A stretch of DNA of 64,000 nucleotides from Apostichopus japonicus. Taxonomy: Eukaryota > Echinodermata > Holothuroidea > Aspidochirotida > Stichopodidae. The DNA lies in contig NC_092562.1 of the NCBI RefSeq assembly GCF_037975245.1, forward strand, positions 18,119,521-18,183,520, in the 5' to 3' direction. A program made the position numbers and the translations under genes. The notes under the pieces were generated by a model. That model was given only the letters and a program-made list of their open reading frames with translations. It was not told the origin of the DNA and did no database searches. Below are positions 1-10,706 of this stretch, piece after piece (within the stretch, counting starts at the first letter, position 1; each line of letters starts with the position of its first letter).

Positions 1-111
1 TCGAGTCTTCAAATGTAACATGCATGATCTACACTTTATGCAGAGTTCTTACGTCTACATGGCTTGTGTATTCCTATCTAGTAATTTTCTTTCATACTCT
101 TTTATGGACAG

Positions 112-305
112 AACCACCTATGGTGTCCACCATGGAACAGCTCACCGAGAGACCTCCAGAAGACTTAAATTTGGAAGAGACTTGGGAAGATGACGAAACA
201 TCAGACAGAGACAATAAATTGGAATCCCAAGCCCCTGTAGCCGATTCAGATCCCTACTCTAGTCTCATTATGGACATGAAAGCCTCCATCTCACCTCCGA
301 GTTAA
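112..305 (+). CDS. 3'-terminal exon of an unrecognised protein
   Basis: A pyrimidine-rich tract ending TTTATGGACAG precedes position 112, and the reading frame runs from there to a TAA at 303-305. The first two bases complete a codon begun in the upstream exon, which lies outside the window. The roughly 64 encoded residues are hydrophilic and acidic, with a cluster EETWEDDETSD, and end SISPPS; there is no membrane segment. This is typical of a disordered C-terminal tail. I do not recognise the family. Bases 24-111 are also open in this frame but encode hydrophobic residues and look like intron. No AATAAA is seen soon after the stop. Confidence 0.45.
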
Positions 306-466
306 GTACAGTCTAACTCTTACCAGATCAGGAAAGGCTTACCAGACGATAACCTCCTGGTAGCGACGTGCCGAACGCTTCATCAATCCAAAATGACAAG
401 CTGATTGAAGTTTCCACCGAAGGGTTTAGAAATAGGACTAAAGTTGAAGAAGAATCGGAAAGTGAT

Positions 467-467
<1 letters not shown>

Positions 468-502
<35 letters not shown>

Positions 503-519
503 ATATATATATATATATC

Positions 520-577
<58 letters not shown>
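468..577. repeat. (TA)n microsatellite
   Basis: About 110 bp of alternating TA, interrupted twice by CGAATATA. The YIYIYI proteins it could encode on either strand are not genes. Confidence 0.97.
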
Positions 578-579
<2 letters not shown>

Positions 580-620
580 AATTGTACAATTGTGCTATGA
601 AACCAACTGTGGCTGGTCTG

Positions 621-658
621 GAACTCGACCGAGTCGTCGGGAACACGATGCGTTTCGG
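621..658. repeat. Short dispersed repeat shared with 53,464-53,502
   Basis: Begins GAACTCGACCGAGTCGTCGG. It recurs with few differences at 53,464-53,502, inside a hAT-like element. At 730-860 a G-rich run is followed by a C-rich stretch, as at the ends of several elements here. I read 600-860 as a decayed transposon end. Between 860 and 990 I see nothing. Confidence 0.5.
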
Positions 659-990
659 TATTCCGTAACTCATACAGTGAATCTAAAAATAAATTCCGCA
701 TGTGATTGGAGAATTGAGCACATCTCCTGTGAATATCATGTAGTGCGTGGGGGGGGGGCAGGCGGATGCACCTATCACTTCTTGAGATTGTTCCAATCTA
801 CGTGAAAATGCCCCACCACCCACCCCCCACAACCCCTACGCCCCACCCCTCTTATCACTTCCCGATGGGTTACAAAACTAAAACAATAACCTTCGCCCGT
901 AGTACCAAAACATTGACAAAATCCGGCAACACACCACTTCATCGATAGATAACGAGTCTAGTGATCGGGCTGTGTATTAGTGATGCTAGA

Positions 991-2246
991 GGTCGTGCAT
1001 ATGGCAAGCCCTTTAACATTTACCTCGCAATTAGACTTAAGTCGAATACGTTTCACTTAAGTGGAATACATTCTACTTAAGTGAAATGTTATTCCACTTA
1101 AGTAAAATGTATTCCACTTAAGTGGAATTCAATATCCCTTAAGTAGAATTCCATTTCTCTTAAGTGGAAATGGACATTTCTATTTCACTTAAGTGGATAT
1201 GCCTCCCACTTAAGTGGAATTGTATTTCACTTTAGTGGAAATGCATTCCACTTAAGTGGAATTGTATTTTACGTAAGTGGAATACATTTCCACTTAAGTG
1301 GAATACATTTTCACTTAAGCTAAATAGCCCATCTATTTCACTTAAGTGGAATACAATTCCACTTAAGTGAAATGCATTTCCACTTAAGTGAAATACAATT
1401 CCATTTAAGTGGAATGCTTTTCCACTTAAGTGGAATTGTATTCCACTTAAGTGGAATACAATTTCACTTAAGTGGAATAATATCTTTTGCTCGTCAATTT
1501 CACTTAAGTGGAATTCTATTCTGCCAAAGTAAAATACAATTCCACTTAAGTGGAAGTGTTGATATGTGGCTTATATATAAATACAATTTAGGGTAATGTT
1601 CGGTAATGTTATTTTGGTAATAGTATTCATCTGGTACCAGGTCAGGTATGTACGTACTCACCTTGCACGGATGTTAAGTGCTAGCTGGATCCCGATGGAC
1701 AGCCGATATTCATTGTGCACATATCGACACCACGTATCGCGGCAAGTTGTTTATAATGGCGCGCAAAGGCATGGGCAAAGTTTGGCGTTGAATGTACTAG
1801 CCAATCACATTCCACTTAAGTGGAATAGACTAGCCAATCACATTCCACTTAAGTGAAATAGACTATCCAATCACATTTCACTTAAGTGGAATTGTATTCC
1901 ACTTAAGTGAAATAGAAAGGAAATTCCACTTAAGTGGAATTGTATCCACTTAAGTAGAATACAATTCCACTTAAGTGAAATGCATTTCCACTTAAGTGAA
2001 ATACAATCCCCTTAAGTGAAATAGATTAAGCTTAAGTAAGATGCAGTGACAAGTTGATGAATTCAGCTTAAGTAAAATACAATTAAGCTTAAGTGGAATG
2101 GTATTCCACTTAAGTGAAATAGAATTCCACGTAAGTTAAATAGTATTCTGCTTAAGTGATATTGAATTCCACTTAAGTAAAATGTATTCGACTTAAGTCG
2201 AATTGCGAGGTAAATGTTAAAACGGCTTGCCATACGTGCACTGACC
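991..2246. mobile_element. Foldback element filled with CTTAAG palindromes
   Basis: The ends are inverted repeats of roughly 58 bp. The left arm (991-1,047) carries GGTCGTGCATATGGCAAGCC; the reverse complement of the right arm (2,186-2,246) carries GGTCAGTGCACGTATGGCAA. Both continue into AACATTTACCTCGCAATT and GACTTAAGTCGAAT. Inside are about 36 exact CTTAAG sites in the wider palindrome TTCCACTTAAGTGGAA, often 21 bp from one to the next, plus degenerate copies. A non-repetitive core lies at 1,560-1,797, then three copies of a unit starting GACTAGCCAATCACATT at about 1,787-1,880. No transposase is encoded. TA flanks the right end and TA lies near the left end, so a TA target duplication is possible. 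Superfamily unassigned. Confidence 0.85.
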
Positions 2247-2479
2247 TAAATGGAGTGTAACCACTCCCGATTTTGCAATTTCCCAAGATCAGGCCGGAAA
2301 AATCCCAAGACATTCCAAGAACACTGTGCTGTATGGATTTCTAGCAATATCCAGCGATATCTAGGGATGAATATCCCAAGATCTTACCTAAACTGAAGGC
2401 AGATAGAGAATCGAAACCTTCAGTGTACTGAACTTGAAACTGCGTTTTTCGAAATGAAAAGAATGTCGGGAATTGCACA

Positions 2480-2620
2480 ATAAACAAATCAAAGTTATTT
2501 ATTTCAGTCTCATTTCAATTATTCGAATTTGTTAAGCAAACAGCAGATATCACATCATATAAGTGAGCATGAAAATGGCGTTCCAGGATGAACAGCCTCT
2601 AAACCATGGGCGCAGATCCT
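2480..2620. repeat. Dispersed repeat shared with 53,745-53,830
   Basis: Contains GCAGATATCACATCATAT followed by GAGCAT and GATGAACAGCCTC, and recurs at 53,772-53,825. The following 2,600-2,700 has a GGGCGCAGATCC..GTCCCCACC pattern like a transposon end. The rest of 2,250-3,440 shows no gene. Confidence 0.6.
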
Positions 2621-3463
2621 GGTGCGGACAGCGGGAGGCGTCCCCATCAACTTTTTCAGTAGTGGGGACATGATATACCGTGTCCCCACCAATTTGTCTT
2701 GACCAATAGCTGCATTTCAAGTTCCCCTGTATTGAACCTTGGCGCAGTTAGATCCAGCCCAGCCCCCGGTTCCTACGCCCTTGCTAACCACTGCGTCACA
2801 GCAACTGTTGAGAAATAATGCTATTTTTTTCTTCAAAATGGAACCCAGGGAGATGTTCAAAATGCTGTACTTGTAAACAGGATAACTCAACACGTACACC
2901 TTTATTGAACTTCATATTTCAAATGGTCTTAAAATTGGCATTATTTTCAGTGATTAATACAACATGACTCTAGGTTTGGCAGTGACTTGTGAAAATGTTT
3001 CATAGTGAAAATAAAACAATGTCATGTAACTCATTAATTATTAAAGGGGTGGCAGAGCTGCTTTTCTTGCTCAAATTGATCAAAGAATATGTCCATGTGC
3101 TCATACATAGAGCATCTGTATGTCTTTATTTCACATAGGAAGACTGTTCTCTCTGGGTATTGAAACATTTTGGAATATAAATTCTACATTTTTGAGTCCT
3201 TAAAAGATCTTAATTCTTTTGATTGCCTTGTTGCTAAAGTAATGGTCAAGGCAACGTTTCCTGAATCTGCATAGCTCATGTCGCAGAGCGGTTGAAAACT
3301 ATTAATATACAACAACCAGTTAAAACAACAGTATCAGGCAGTATTTTAGCACCGTCCGTTCCATTTTTGAAGAAAAATTTACGATTAAAACATTGAACAC
3401 TTCTATCGCTTAGCATACAATTTCCGAGGAAACAACACCGTGAAACTGGAGAACATTTATGAA

Positions 3464-3632
3464 TAAGAAAGGTTTGATTTGACTGCTTTGAAATAACGTA
3501 TGACTGGCAAGATGCGTCGAGCGCTCTCTATCGGCCTCGTTTTGGTCAGTTTGCAACTTCAGAGGAACAATAGAAACCCGAAAAAAACTTTTAAAACGAA
3601 CAAAGGATTCACAAACCTTTGTTCTGTCTAAA
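3464..3632. repeat. Copy of the loop of the foldback element at 5,833-6,391
   Basis: Starts AAAGGTTTGATTTGACTGC and is about 85-90% like 6,073-6,235 by eye, including CTGGCAAGATGCGTCGAGC. It lacks the long inverted arms of the other copy. No coding content. Confidence 0.7.
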
Positions 3633-3760
3633 AGATAAGCAGAATGAAAATAAAATAAAACTGTTAGCAAACTGCTTATCCACTAGAGAGCCTGTGCAAT
3701 AGAATGTGTAAAAGTTTCGATCCTAGCAGGATCTTCCTCAGAGGCTAAAAAAATAAGCAG

Positions 3761-5123
3761 AAAGTTTGGTTTATTGTAGATTTGTGTGTGCGGAATTAGC
3801 CCGATTGATACGGGCAAGGTGATTAATTTGCTCTAGGTGGGTTATGGTGCGGTTATCTATAATTCTTTCGAAAATCTTACCTAAGGCTGGGAGGAGACTA
3901 ACTGGTCGATAGTTTTGAATTTTGGTGCGGTCTTTACTTAGTTTCGGTATTAAAATCTTTTTGGCGGATTTCCATGGGGTTGGGAAATAACCCAGTGTAA
4001 GGAGTTCGTTAAATAGTGGGAAAATATGAGAGTTAATGAATATCGGAGGGGAGTTTTTAGGCATTTGGTCATTTATGTTGTCAGGACCAGTGGAGGATGC
4101 ATGTTTTAGTGGCACTATACCAATTGTTTATATCTATTTTATTGAGCAGAGGAATGTTTTTGTTGAGACATCCTAATGGGTTGGTGTGAAAGCTTGTTGC
4201 ATTACTGATAATTGTACGATCTATTTCGTGTTTACAGCTGATATCGTATGGGGGGCCATCGTATATATTGCATATACTTTTAAAGTACGATTCAATTAGC
4301 TTCATTTGGTCTTGAGTTTTTGTGATGAGGTTACCTACGTTATCTCTAAGGCCTTGGTCTGTTTTACCTGTGTTTGGTGTTGTAATGGGGTTAATGTTTT
4401 TTTTTAATTAAATTTTCCAAAAGTGTTTCGGGTTTTTATCATTAATGATTAAATCGCAGTTGTTTTGGACGCGGTTTTGTTCATCCGCCAATATTTGTCT
4501 GTTTATTGCTATTTAAGTTGGTTAATTTGGGTTTTTAGGGTTGGGTCTCGGGAGATGATATAAGTTCTACGTAGGCGACGTCTGAGTTTCATAAGTGTAA
4601 GAATATTCTTGTTTAGTTTTCGTTTGCTGTTTAGTTTTTAAGGGACAGTGTCTTTTGAAAGTATAGAAGATATGATGGGCAACGCTGTCACAGTAATTGT
4701 CGATGTAATTTAGCTCGTTGTTTTGGTTGTTGTATTTTGGGAGTCTGTTTTATTGTAATTATACGTCAATTCGTTATTTGGTATGCAGTTGAGGTTTATG
4801 TCTAGCTCAAAAAGGAGTGGAAAATGGTCACTGATTTAGTCATCTTCTAGGATTTGTATCGAATGTGTTTTAGTTGCGAGGTGATTTGAGGTTATATGGG
4901 TAGTCAAGTAGTTCTGTAATATTGTTTATTGGGTTCATCCTAGGTTTGGTAATTTGGTTAATTATCGTTAAGTTGTATTAATCACATATTTCTAAGAGAG
5001 ACTTGCTTTTTTTCAGAAAAAATAATGTGGTGGGCATTTACTAGGAGTTTTTTTTTCTTTTTATTAGAACTTTTTTTTTTATTATATCGGTGGATATGGG
5101 CTCATTTGGGGGACTATAATCAT
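3761..5123 (-). pseudogene. Jockey-type LINE fragment (endonuclease to early reverse transcriptase)
   Basis: Minus-strand relic of the element whose longer copy is at 12,191-16,790. It matches 13,659-15,062 of that copy. The best-preserved frame (3,771-4,115) carries the reverse transcriptase segment GPDNIND..WKSAKKILIPKL..NYRPVSLLPALGKIFERII, which in active elements precedes the catalytic block. The catalytic YxDD region, Gag and 3' end are missing. Frames are broken repeatedly, for example near 4,105. Both edges are abrupt: similarity stops at GAAAGTTTGGTTTATTG (3,761) and GGGGACTATAAT (5,123). Dead copy. Confidence 0.85.
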
Positions 5124-5230
5124 ACCACCAAAATGTCCATTAGCTATAGGTTGCATTGAGGGTGTGTTATTCTTGCGTCAAATGGCGTACCATGGAAGGG
5201 GAGGGGGAGGGGGTTGGGTGGTCTATCTGG

Positions 5231-5606
5231 CAGTGGCGGAGCGTCCATACAGTCAGGGGGGGGGGGGGCGGATGCCCCCCTGACGGACTCAAATGGACTG
5301 CTGGCGCCCTTTTCAGCTTTTTACCACTTTTTATTTATATGCGATTATCGACGTTTTTAATGCGCTCTCATCTACCTATTGACATTCGCACATTTGTTTT
5401 GATGACACCTATTTATTCTTCATTTATCTGCATATTAGCAAGGCCCGGAAAGGGTCATTTCCGGCGATCTAGGGAGCATCTTTATTCAAAAATTTCTCTA
5501 CGCTCCGCGCCAACCCGTGGTGGCGCTCCGCTTAGATAGTGTCGAAAGCGCCCCTACAGACCATCCTCGCCCCCCTCGACCAATACCCCGGCTAGCTCCG
5601 ACACTG
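5231..5606 (+). mobile_element. Short hAT-like non-autonomous element
   Basis: The ends are inverted: CAGTGGCGGAGC at left, and CAGTGTCGGAGC as reverse complement of the right end. CAGTG..GGCGGA termini are typical of hAT elements. A run of G follows the left end. The region 5,441-5,540 is one of five copies of the module described at 38,124-39,192, including the hairpin around CCAACCCGTGGTGG and the tail CGCTTAGATAGT. No 8-bp target duplication is visible. No transposase. Confidence 0.65.
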
Positions 5607-5832
5607 CAAAAGACCCGATAGAAATACGTATTCTTTAAAGTGCACAATTTTGAAAACCCCCTCTTTTCAGCCCTCTCTCATGTCCTCTCTGAAACACCCA
5701 TCAACATTGAAATAAGACGTGGAGTAGAAGACACCCTTGTCTTTGTTATACACAAATTTCGTGTAATTATCTGACCGGGAAAGTCTTGTTGTTTATAGGC
5801 CTATGATTTCTACAGTTTTTCATAAATCATAT

Positions 5833-6391
5833 ATCAGGTTCTTTGCCCCCCCCCCCACCCGCACGCCCCCACACAACACCCAATTCCAAAATAAACTTCA
5901 GATTCGTAATCAGCGTGTCGCGAACTACCAGAAAAGATACACATTGATCGCCTTTGCGACAAAAAGTTTTTTCACTTAAAAAAACCGTAAGGGGTACGTA
6001 CCTCTTGCAGTTTTTTGCCAAAATTGACCCATTTATTCATAAATGTCAAGATAAAACTCAAGATGACAAACAAAGGTTTGATTTGACTGCTTTGAAATCA
6101 CGTATCACTGGCAAGATGCGTCGAGCACCCTCTTATGACACTTATTTCGCTCAGTTTGCAATTTCAGAGGAACAATAGAAAACCGAAAAACTTTTAGGGA
6201 CAACAAAAGGTTTTATAACCTTTGTTCGTCGTAAAAGTTTTTCGGTCTTACTTTTCTTTGAGGTGAAAAAAAATTGTCGCAAAAGCGATAAATGTGTATC
6301 TTTTCTGGTAGTTCGCGACACGCTGATTACGAATCTGAAGTTTATTTTGGAATTAGGTGCTGTGTTGGGGCGTGGGGGCAAAAAACCTGAT
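5833..6391. mobile_element. Foldback element with near-identical long arms
   Basis: The left arm (5,833-5,975) and the reverse complement of the right arm (6,255-6,391) match almost base for base over about 135 bp, including AACTTCAGATTCGTAATCAG and CGTGTCGCGAACTACCAG. Outer ends are ATCAGG..CCTGAT followed by poly-C or poly-G. The loop (about 6,060-6,240) is also found alone at 3,464-3,632. The close match between arms suggests a recent or gene-converted copy. No coding capacity. Confidence 0.85.
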
Positions 6392-7169
6392 TTGCAGTTT
6401 TGCCAAAACTGACCAAAAATCGATCCAAAATCGATTTCGCCCAAATGACGTAACAGGGGGTAACCGATGCTCAGGAGCCCAAATTTGCAACTCCCAGGTC
6501 CATATCTGCTTCCGTGCGGGAGATACGTGGTCCCAAAGGAATCTGCATAGCCCTACAAAAGATTTTATTGATAAGATCCAAAGTACTATTTTTGATTTAT
6601 TTCGAACGGGAAAACTGATAAAGTAAGGAAAATTACTATGTATAACCCCATTGAAAAGGGGGGTTTAAAAAAATATATGTTCACAGCTTTGTTGGTGCTC
6701 TCAAAACCTCTTGGGCCAAGCGTTATTGTAATAATGCCAACACGGGGTATTGGAAGCTCTTTTATTTCATTCCTCTCTGTCGCCGTCCGGTAAAGAGTTG
6801 CTTTTTAATTATAATTTTCATGACCAGGATATTTCCTGTATTTAAAAATACCTTCATTGGACAAATTTGTATGGTTTTGAGTAAGCTTAGCTACCTTTAA
6901 GAAACCATCGGAAATTGGGTGTGCAAATCCCTAATAATTTTATTAGAATTGATAATACCATTGTTTATGACAAAAAGCTTTTACGACGCCGGTTTACTGT
7001 TTGTTAGGGATATGTTTTTGCTAGATGGGAAGCAATTGTCCAAATAATGCTTTTCTGACCAGTCTTCTACATTGTTAAGCTATTGTATGCTTTATAGAAG
7101 ACTTCCTTTCACATTGTATATTTGCACGTGAAAAAAACAAAATAAATCAAATCAAATAACTAATAATTA
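6392..7169. other. No gene seen
   Basis: AT-rich sequence. The segment 7,080-7,160, ending in AAAAAAACAAAATAAATCAA, looks like the 3' tail of a retroposon, but no body is recognisable. Confidence 0.5.
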
Positions 7170-8260
7170 TTTCTAAACAGTTACGGTGGTTAGTGTTATG
7201 TACTTAGAAAGTAAGACAAACTCTCTGTCTAGAATTCAACTCCCAGAGGATGTATTGTTTTGGTATTTCTTTTCCTCATTTTGCAGTTAAAATATTAGAA
7301 AAGCCTATCATTTCTCAATTAACAGTTACTGTGGCGAAGTTGTTATGTTGTATAATTTTGCATATTTATTATTGTTTTGTACAATGAAATTGTCAATAAA
7401 CTGAAAAAAATGAGACATACTCCTTGTCTTGAATTCAAACACCAGAGGATGCATTTGATTTTCTATTTATTTGCCTTCTAATGTTGTGAAGATTAAATAT
7501 TAGAAACGAGTATTCAATCTCAACAGTTCTCGTGGCGCGGTTGGTAGTGCTCTGGACTGGAGAGACAGACAAACTCCATGTCTCCGGTTCGAACCCCAGA
7601 CAGCATTTTATATTTTTGCTCTTTTACTGACTCCATTCTGGACTTTGAAGTTTAAATATTAGAAACGAGCATTAATTCTCAACAGTTCTAGTGGCGCAGT
7701 TGGTAGTGCTCTGGACTGGAGAGACAGACAAACTCCATGTCTCCGGTTCGAACCCCAGACAGAGCATTTTATATTTTGCTCTTTTACTGATTTCATTCTG
7801 GACTATGAAGTTTAAATATTAGAAACGAGCATTAATTCTCAACAGTTCTAGTGGCGCAGTTGGTAGTGCTCTGGACTGGAGAGACAGACAAACTCCATGT
7901 CTCCGGTTCGAACCCCAGACACAGCATTTTATATTTTTGCTCTTTTACTTATTCCATTCTGGACTTTGAAGTTTAAATATTAGAAACGAGCATTAATTCT
8001 CAACAGTTCTAGTGGCGCAGTTGGTAGTGCTCTGGACTGGAGAGACAGACAAACTCCATGTCTCCGGTTCGAACCCCAGACAGAGCATTTTATATTTTTG
8101 CTCTTTTACTGATTCTATTCTGGACTCTGAAGTTTAAATATTAGAAACGAGCATTAATTCTCAACAGTTCTAGTGGCGCAGTTGGTAGTGCTCTGGACTG
8201 GAGAGACAGACAAACTCCATGTCTCCGGTTCGATTCCCAGACAGAGCATCATGTCTGCGG
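7170..8260 (+). repeat. Tandem array of tRNA-like (SINE-like) units
   Basis: Five well-kept units of about 160 bp. Box A TGGCGCAGTTGG starts at 7,533 (as TGGCGCGGTTGG), 7,692, 7,852, 8,013 and 8,174. Each unit then has box B GGTTCGAACCCC about 46 bp downstream (GGTTCGATTCCC in the last). Both boxes fit the RNA polymerase III internal promoter consensus. I could not fold a good anticodon or T arm, so these are tRNA-derived repeats, not functional tRNA genes. Each unit continues with an AT-rich spacer containing TTTAAATATTAGAAACGAGC. Two much more decayed units lie to the left at about 7,175-7,250 and 7,330-7,450. Confidence 0.85.
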
Positions 8261-8349
8261 TTCATGTCCAGACAGAGCATTTTACTTTTCTACCCTCTGG
8301 AGGGAGTGGAAGTATAAATATAAGAAACGAAGTTTCTCCAGAGGGAACC

Positions 8350-8425
8350 GAAATGGTGTAATTGGTTATTCCATCGTTCAGTAAGCGATTGGTTTGGATT
8401 GCATCAGTTCAAGTCCCAGGTGAGT
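8350..8425 (+). repeat. Single tRNA-like relic
   Basis: Box A-like TGGTGTAATTGG and box B-like AGTTCAAGTCCC, 53 bp apart, directly after the tandem array. It belongs to a different tRNA-like family from the array. Probably a SINE head; cloverleaf not convincing. Confidence 0.4.
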
Positions 8426-8449
8426 ATTTGCAAAAGGAGTTCTGACAAG

Positions 8450-8680
8450 TGGATGAGGTGAATCCCGAAGGTGGGCGGCCCCTCCTCCTGACAGGTGGGT
8501 AAGGCGAGTACCAAGGTGAGAGGGGGTGAAGGTGTGGACAAGGTGAGGTCGCCGCCCCCTCTCCCTGACAAGGTAAAGGCGCGGACAAGTGGAGCTCGCC
8601 GCCACCCCCCCCATGACAAGGTTCACTCGCGGACAAGTGGAGTTCGCCGCCACCCCTCCCCCCTGACTAGCTAATCGGTA
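8450..8680. repeat. GC-rich degenerate minisatellite
   Basis: Repeated GCGGACAAGTGGAG..CGCCGCCACCCC and CTGACAAGGT blocks spaced roughly 55-60 bp. Open frames here on the minus strand are repeat translations. Confidence 0.6.
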
Positions 8681-8784
8681 GTCGGGGGAGGAGTAGGAGT
8701 AGTAGTGGAGAAAATGTTTTATAAAAACGACTAAGTCCAAACAGCAGCATCTTTAAATATTTGTAAAGCTTTAGAAACCAGAGG

Positions 8785-8868
8785 CCCATCTAATGGTCTA
8801 GTGGTAAAGACTTTTGCTTTTGCATCTCAAGGTCCCTGGCTCAAACTCAACCTCTGCTTTTCCTTTTA
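8785..8868 (+). repeat. tRNA-like relic (SINE head)
   Basis: TGGTCTAGTGG matches box A and folds a perfect D arm (GTCT..AGAC). CAGAGG near 8,781 can pair with CCTCTG near 8,855. The box B equivalent GGCTCAAACTCA is degenerate and no clean anticodon arm forms, so this is a pseudo-tRNA. Confidence 0.4.
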
Positions 8869-8869
8869 C

Positions 8870-10400
8870 AATACTCATGTAAAAGGAAGAGAAAAAAAAG
8901 GAAGAAAAAAGAGTGATACTTTGAAATAACTTCTTTTTTTTAATGACAAATCAGTTCATGGACAGGATATACCTTCATCCCTCCCACCACAGTTAATACC
9001 CTTCAACTACCTGTCCAGAAACAGGTTATCCCTCATCAAATTATTATGCAAATACTAATCAAAACATGCAATACATATTTCATAAACATTCTTAGTGATA
9101 CCTGCATCTACTATTGAGATGGTTGGGTGACAACAGACAGTTATTTTCTATAATGTTTCTATTATTTATAATATCAGCCTGGAGGGCAGTTATTTAATGA
9201 TACTAAGCAGTCACATGTACATATGATAAGCCTATGGCCTTTTTACTTCACACCAGGTGGCTATCCAATTCACACCAGTACATTCTTTTTGGACATTTTT
9301 TTTTTAAACATTTGGAAGACCATTTCAACATGAGGGGAAAAAGAATTGATTTCTCCTAGATAAAAATAATAACCCCATCTTACTTTAGCCAGACAGGGCT
9401 TGAATCCATAGGTTTGCTTGACAACAAGTTCCCAACAAAACAAAGGAGTTGGCCTTCCATGGCTGATTGATTATTCAGTTTACAATACCATGGCACCCCT
9501 GCTACCATCAATAAAATTTTCTTTAACTTTCATTTATTAACTAAACCTGATTTTGAATTAATTTTAGATAACTTAATTTTTACATTTTTTGCCCTCCAGT
9601 TTGAAAAAAGAAACGATACTACCATAGCACAAACAACATATATGTGGAAAGGTTGCTCCCTTTCATTGCTGTCTCAATCACACACACCGCCCCCCCCCCC
9701 CCCCGCTCCGACTACCACACCCCAAATTATATACACGAAGAGTGCATTATTGAAAGTTTCTTTAAATATAGCCTTTTCATGCAGTAAACCTGTGCTGCTG
9801 CAAACTGAAAATTCAATTCAAAGATTCTCCCTCTTCACTTTCAACACTTTCATTTCTCCTTCTCTATCCTTCATCTCACCACCCCCCCCCCCACCCCTGG
9901 TCCTTCCAACTATCATCCATAACTCCTGCCAATATCAAATTCAGTCACCTTAACATCCCCCATAAAGTGTCAGTCAGTCAAGCACCACAATGTTTGTAGA
10001 CCAAGAAATCAACACCCGAAACTCATTTTTAAAACTTTAAAGCCCCATCAAATAAAGATGCTGTTTTTTCCTTCTTTTTCTCTAAACAAGATAAACACAC
10101 AAACACCAAATCCAAAATATATAAAATTCCAATTCCCATTTTGAATATTCTTCAAATTTTGTTTGCCAAGCCACGTTAAAAAAGTGAGTGTTATTCTTTT
10201 TGGCCTTCCCCCATCTTTGTGTTTGCATTGCAACAAGGTGTAGTTTTCTATACTAAAAAAAACAAATGAAATCAAATAAAACTTAAATAAAAGATGATTA
10301 CAGCACATGCAGGAGAAGAGTGAGAGCCCTCCCAAATACTACCGGCTTATGTATATAAAAGACCTTTTTTCCGAAATCCTTTTTCCGACATCGTGGCAAA
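8870..10400. other. No gene; probable 3' flank of SRP68
   Basis: AT-rich sequence with poly-C runs (9,690-9,704; 9,881-9,892). It lies downstream of the SRP68 stop on the minus strand and would hold its 3' untranslated region. A minus-strand AATAAA (TTTATT on plus) occurs near 9,531, but I cannot assign the real polyadenylation site. Confidence 0.4.
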
Positions 10401-10407
10401 TCGAGAG

Positions 10408-10706
10408 TTACTTTTCACCCCCGCTCCACCATCCACGCAGGAACCCACCCAGACCCCCCTGCAGGGACGATTTATTCTGTTCCAGTTTCTCGTCCAAGGA
10501 GGGTAACTCTATATAGTTCAGAGCTATGTCAAAGAAGAGCGGTTTGCACGGTGACGGCTTAAAGTCCAGTGGAAATGTGGTGAAGTTGGGCTTGGCGGCC
10601 AGGTCCGGCTGGTTGGCGTTGTACCAGTCAAGCCATTCCGCCAGCGGTCGATTGTCCTTCAGACCGAGTTGCGCCATTCCTTTGCTGATGGAAGGTTCAT
10701 TGGAAT
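10408..10706 (-). CDS. SRP68: SRP68, last coding exon
   Basis: SRP68 binds SRP RNA together with SRP72 in the signal recognition particle, which targets secretory proteins to the endoplasmic reticulum. This exon encodes the C-terminus. The segment PCKPLFFDIALNY, followed by LPSLDEKLEQ and a Gly/Trp-rich end, matches the conserved SRP68 tail that contacts SRP72. The acceptor is CATTTTTCAG just before 10,706 (minus strand) and the frame runs intact to TAA at 10,408. The exon starts with the last two bases of a GAT codon whose first base ends the upstream exon, so the phases agree. No lesions are seen, unlike adducin. Confidence is high for the family; the rest of the gene is not in view. Confidence 0.85.

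Noticed and set aside
368-701. Several overlapping frames rich in YIYIYI
   Set aside because: They are translations of the TA microsatellite.
1372-1596. Frame with repeated FHLSGI
   Set aside because: Translation of the CTTAAG palindrome array; no gene signals.
7533-8260. Functional tRNA genes
   Set aside because: A and B boxes fit, but the anticodon and T arms do not fold; better seen as SINE-like units.
8378-8740. Overlapping minus-strand frames rich in Pro/Gly
   Set aside because: They follow the GC-rich minisatellite in three frames at once.
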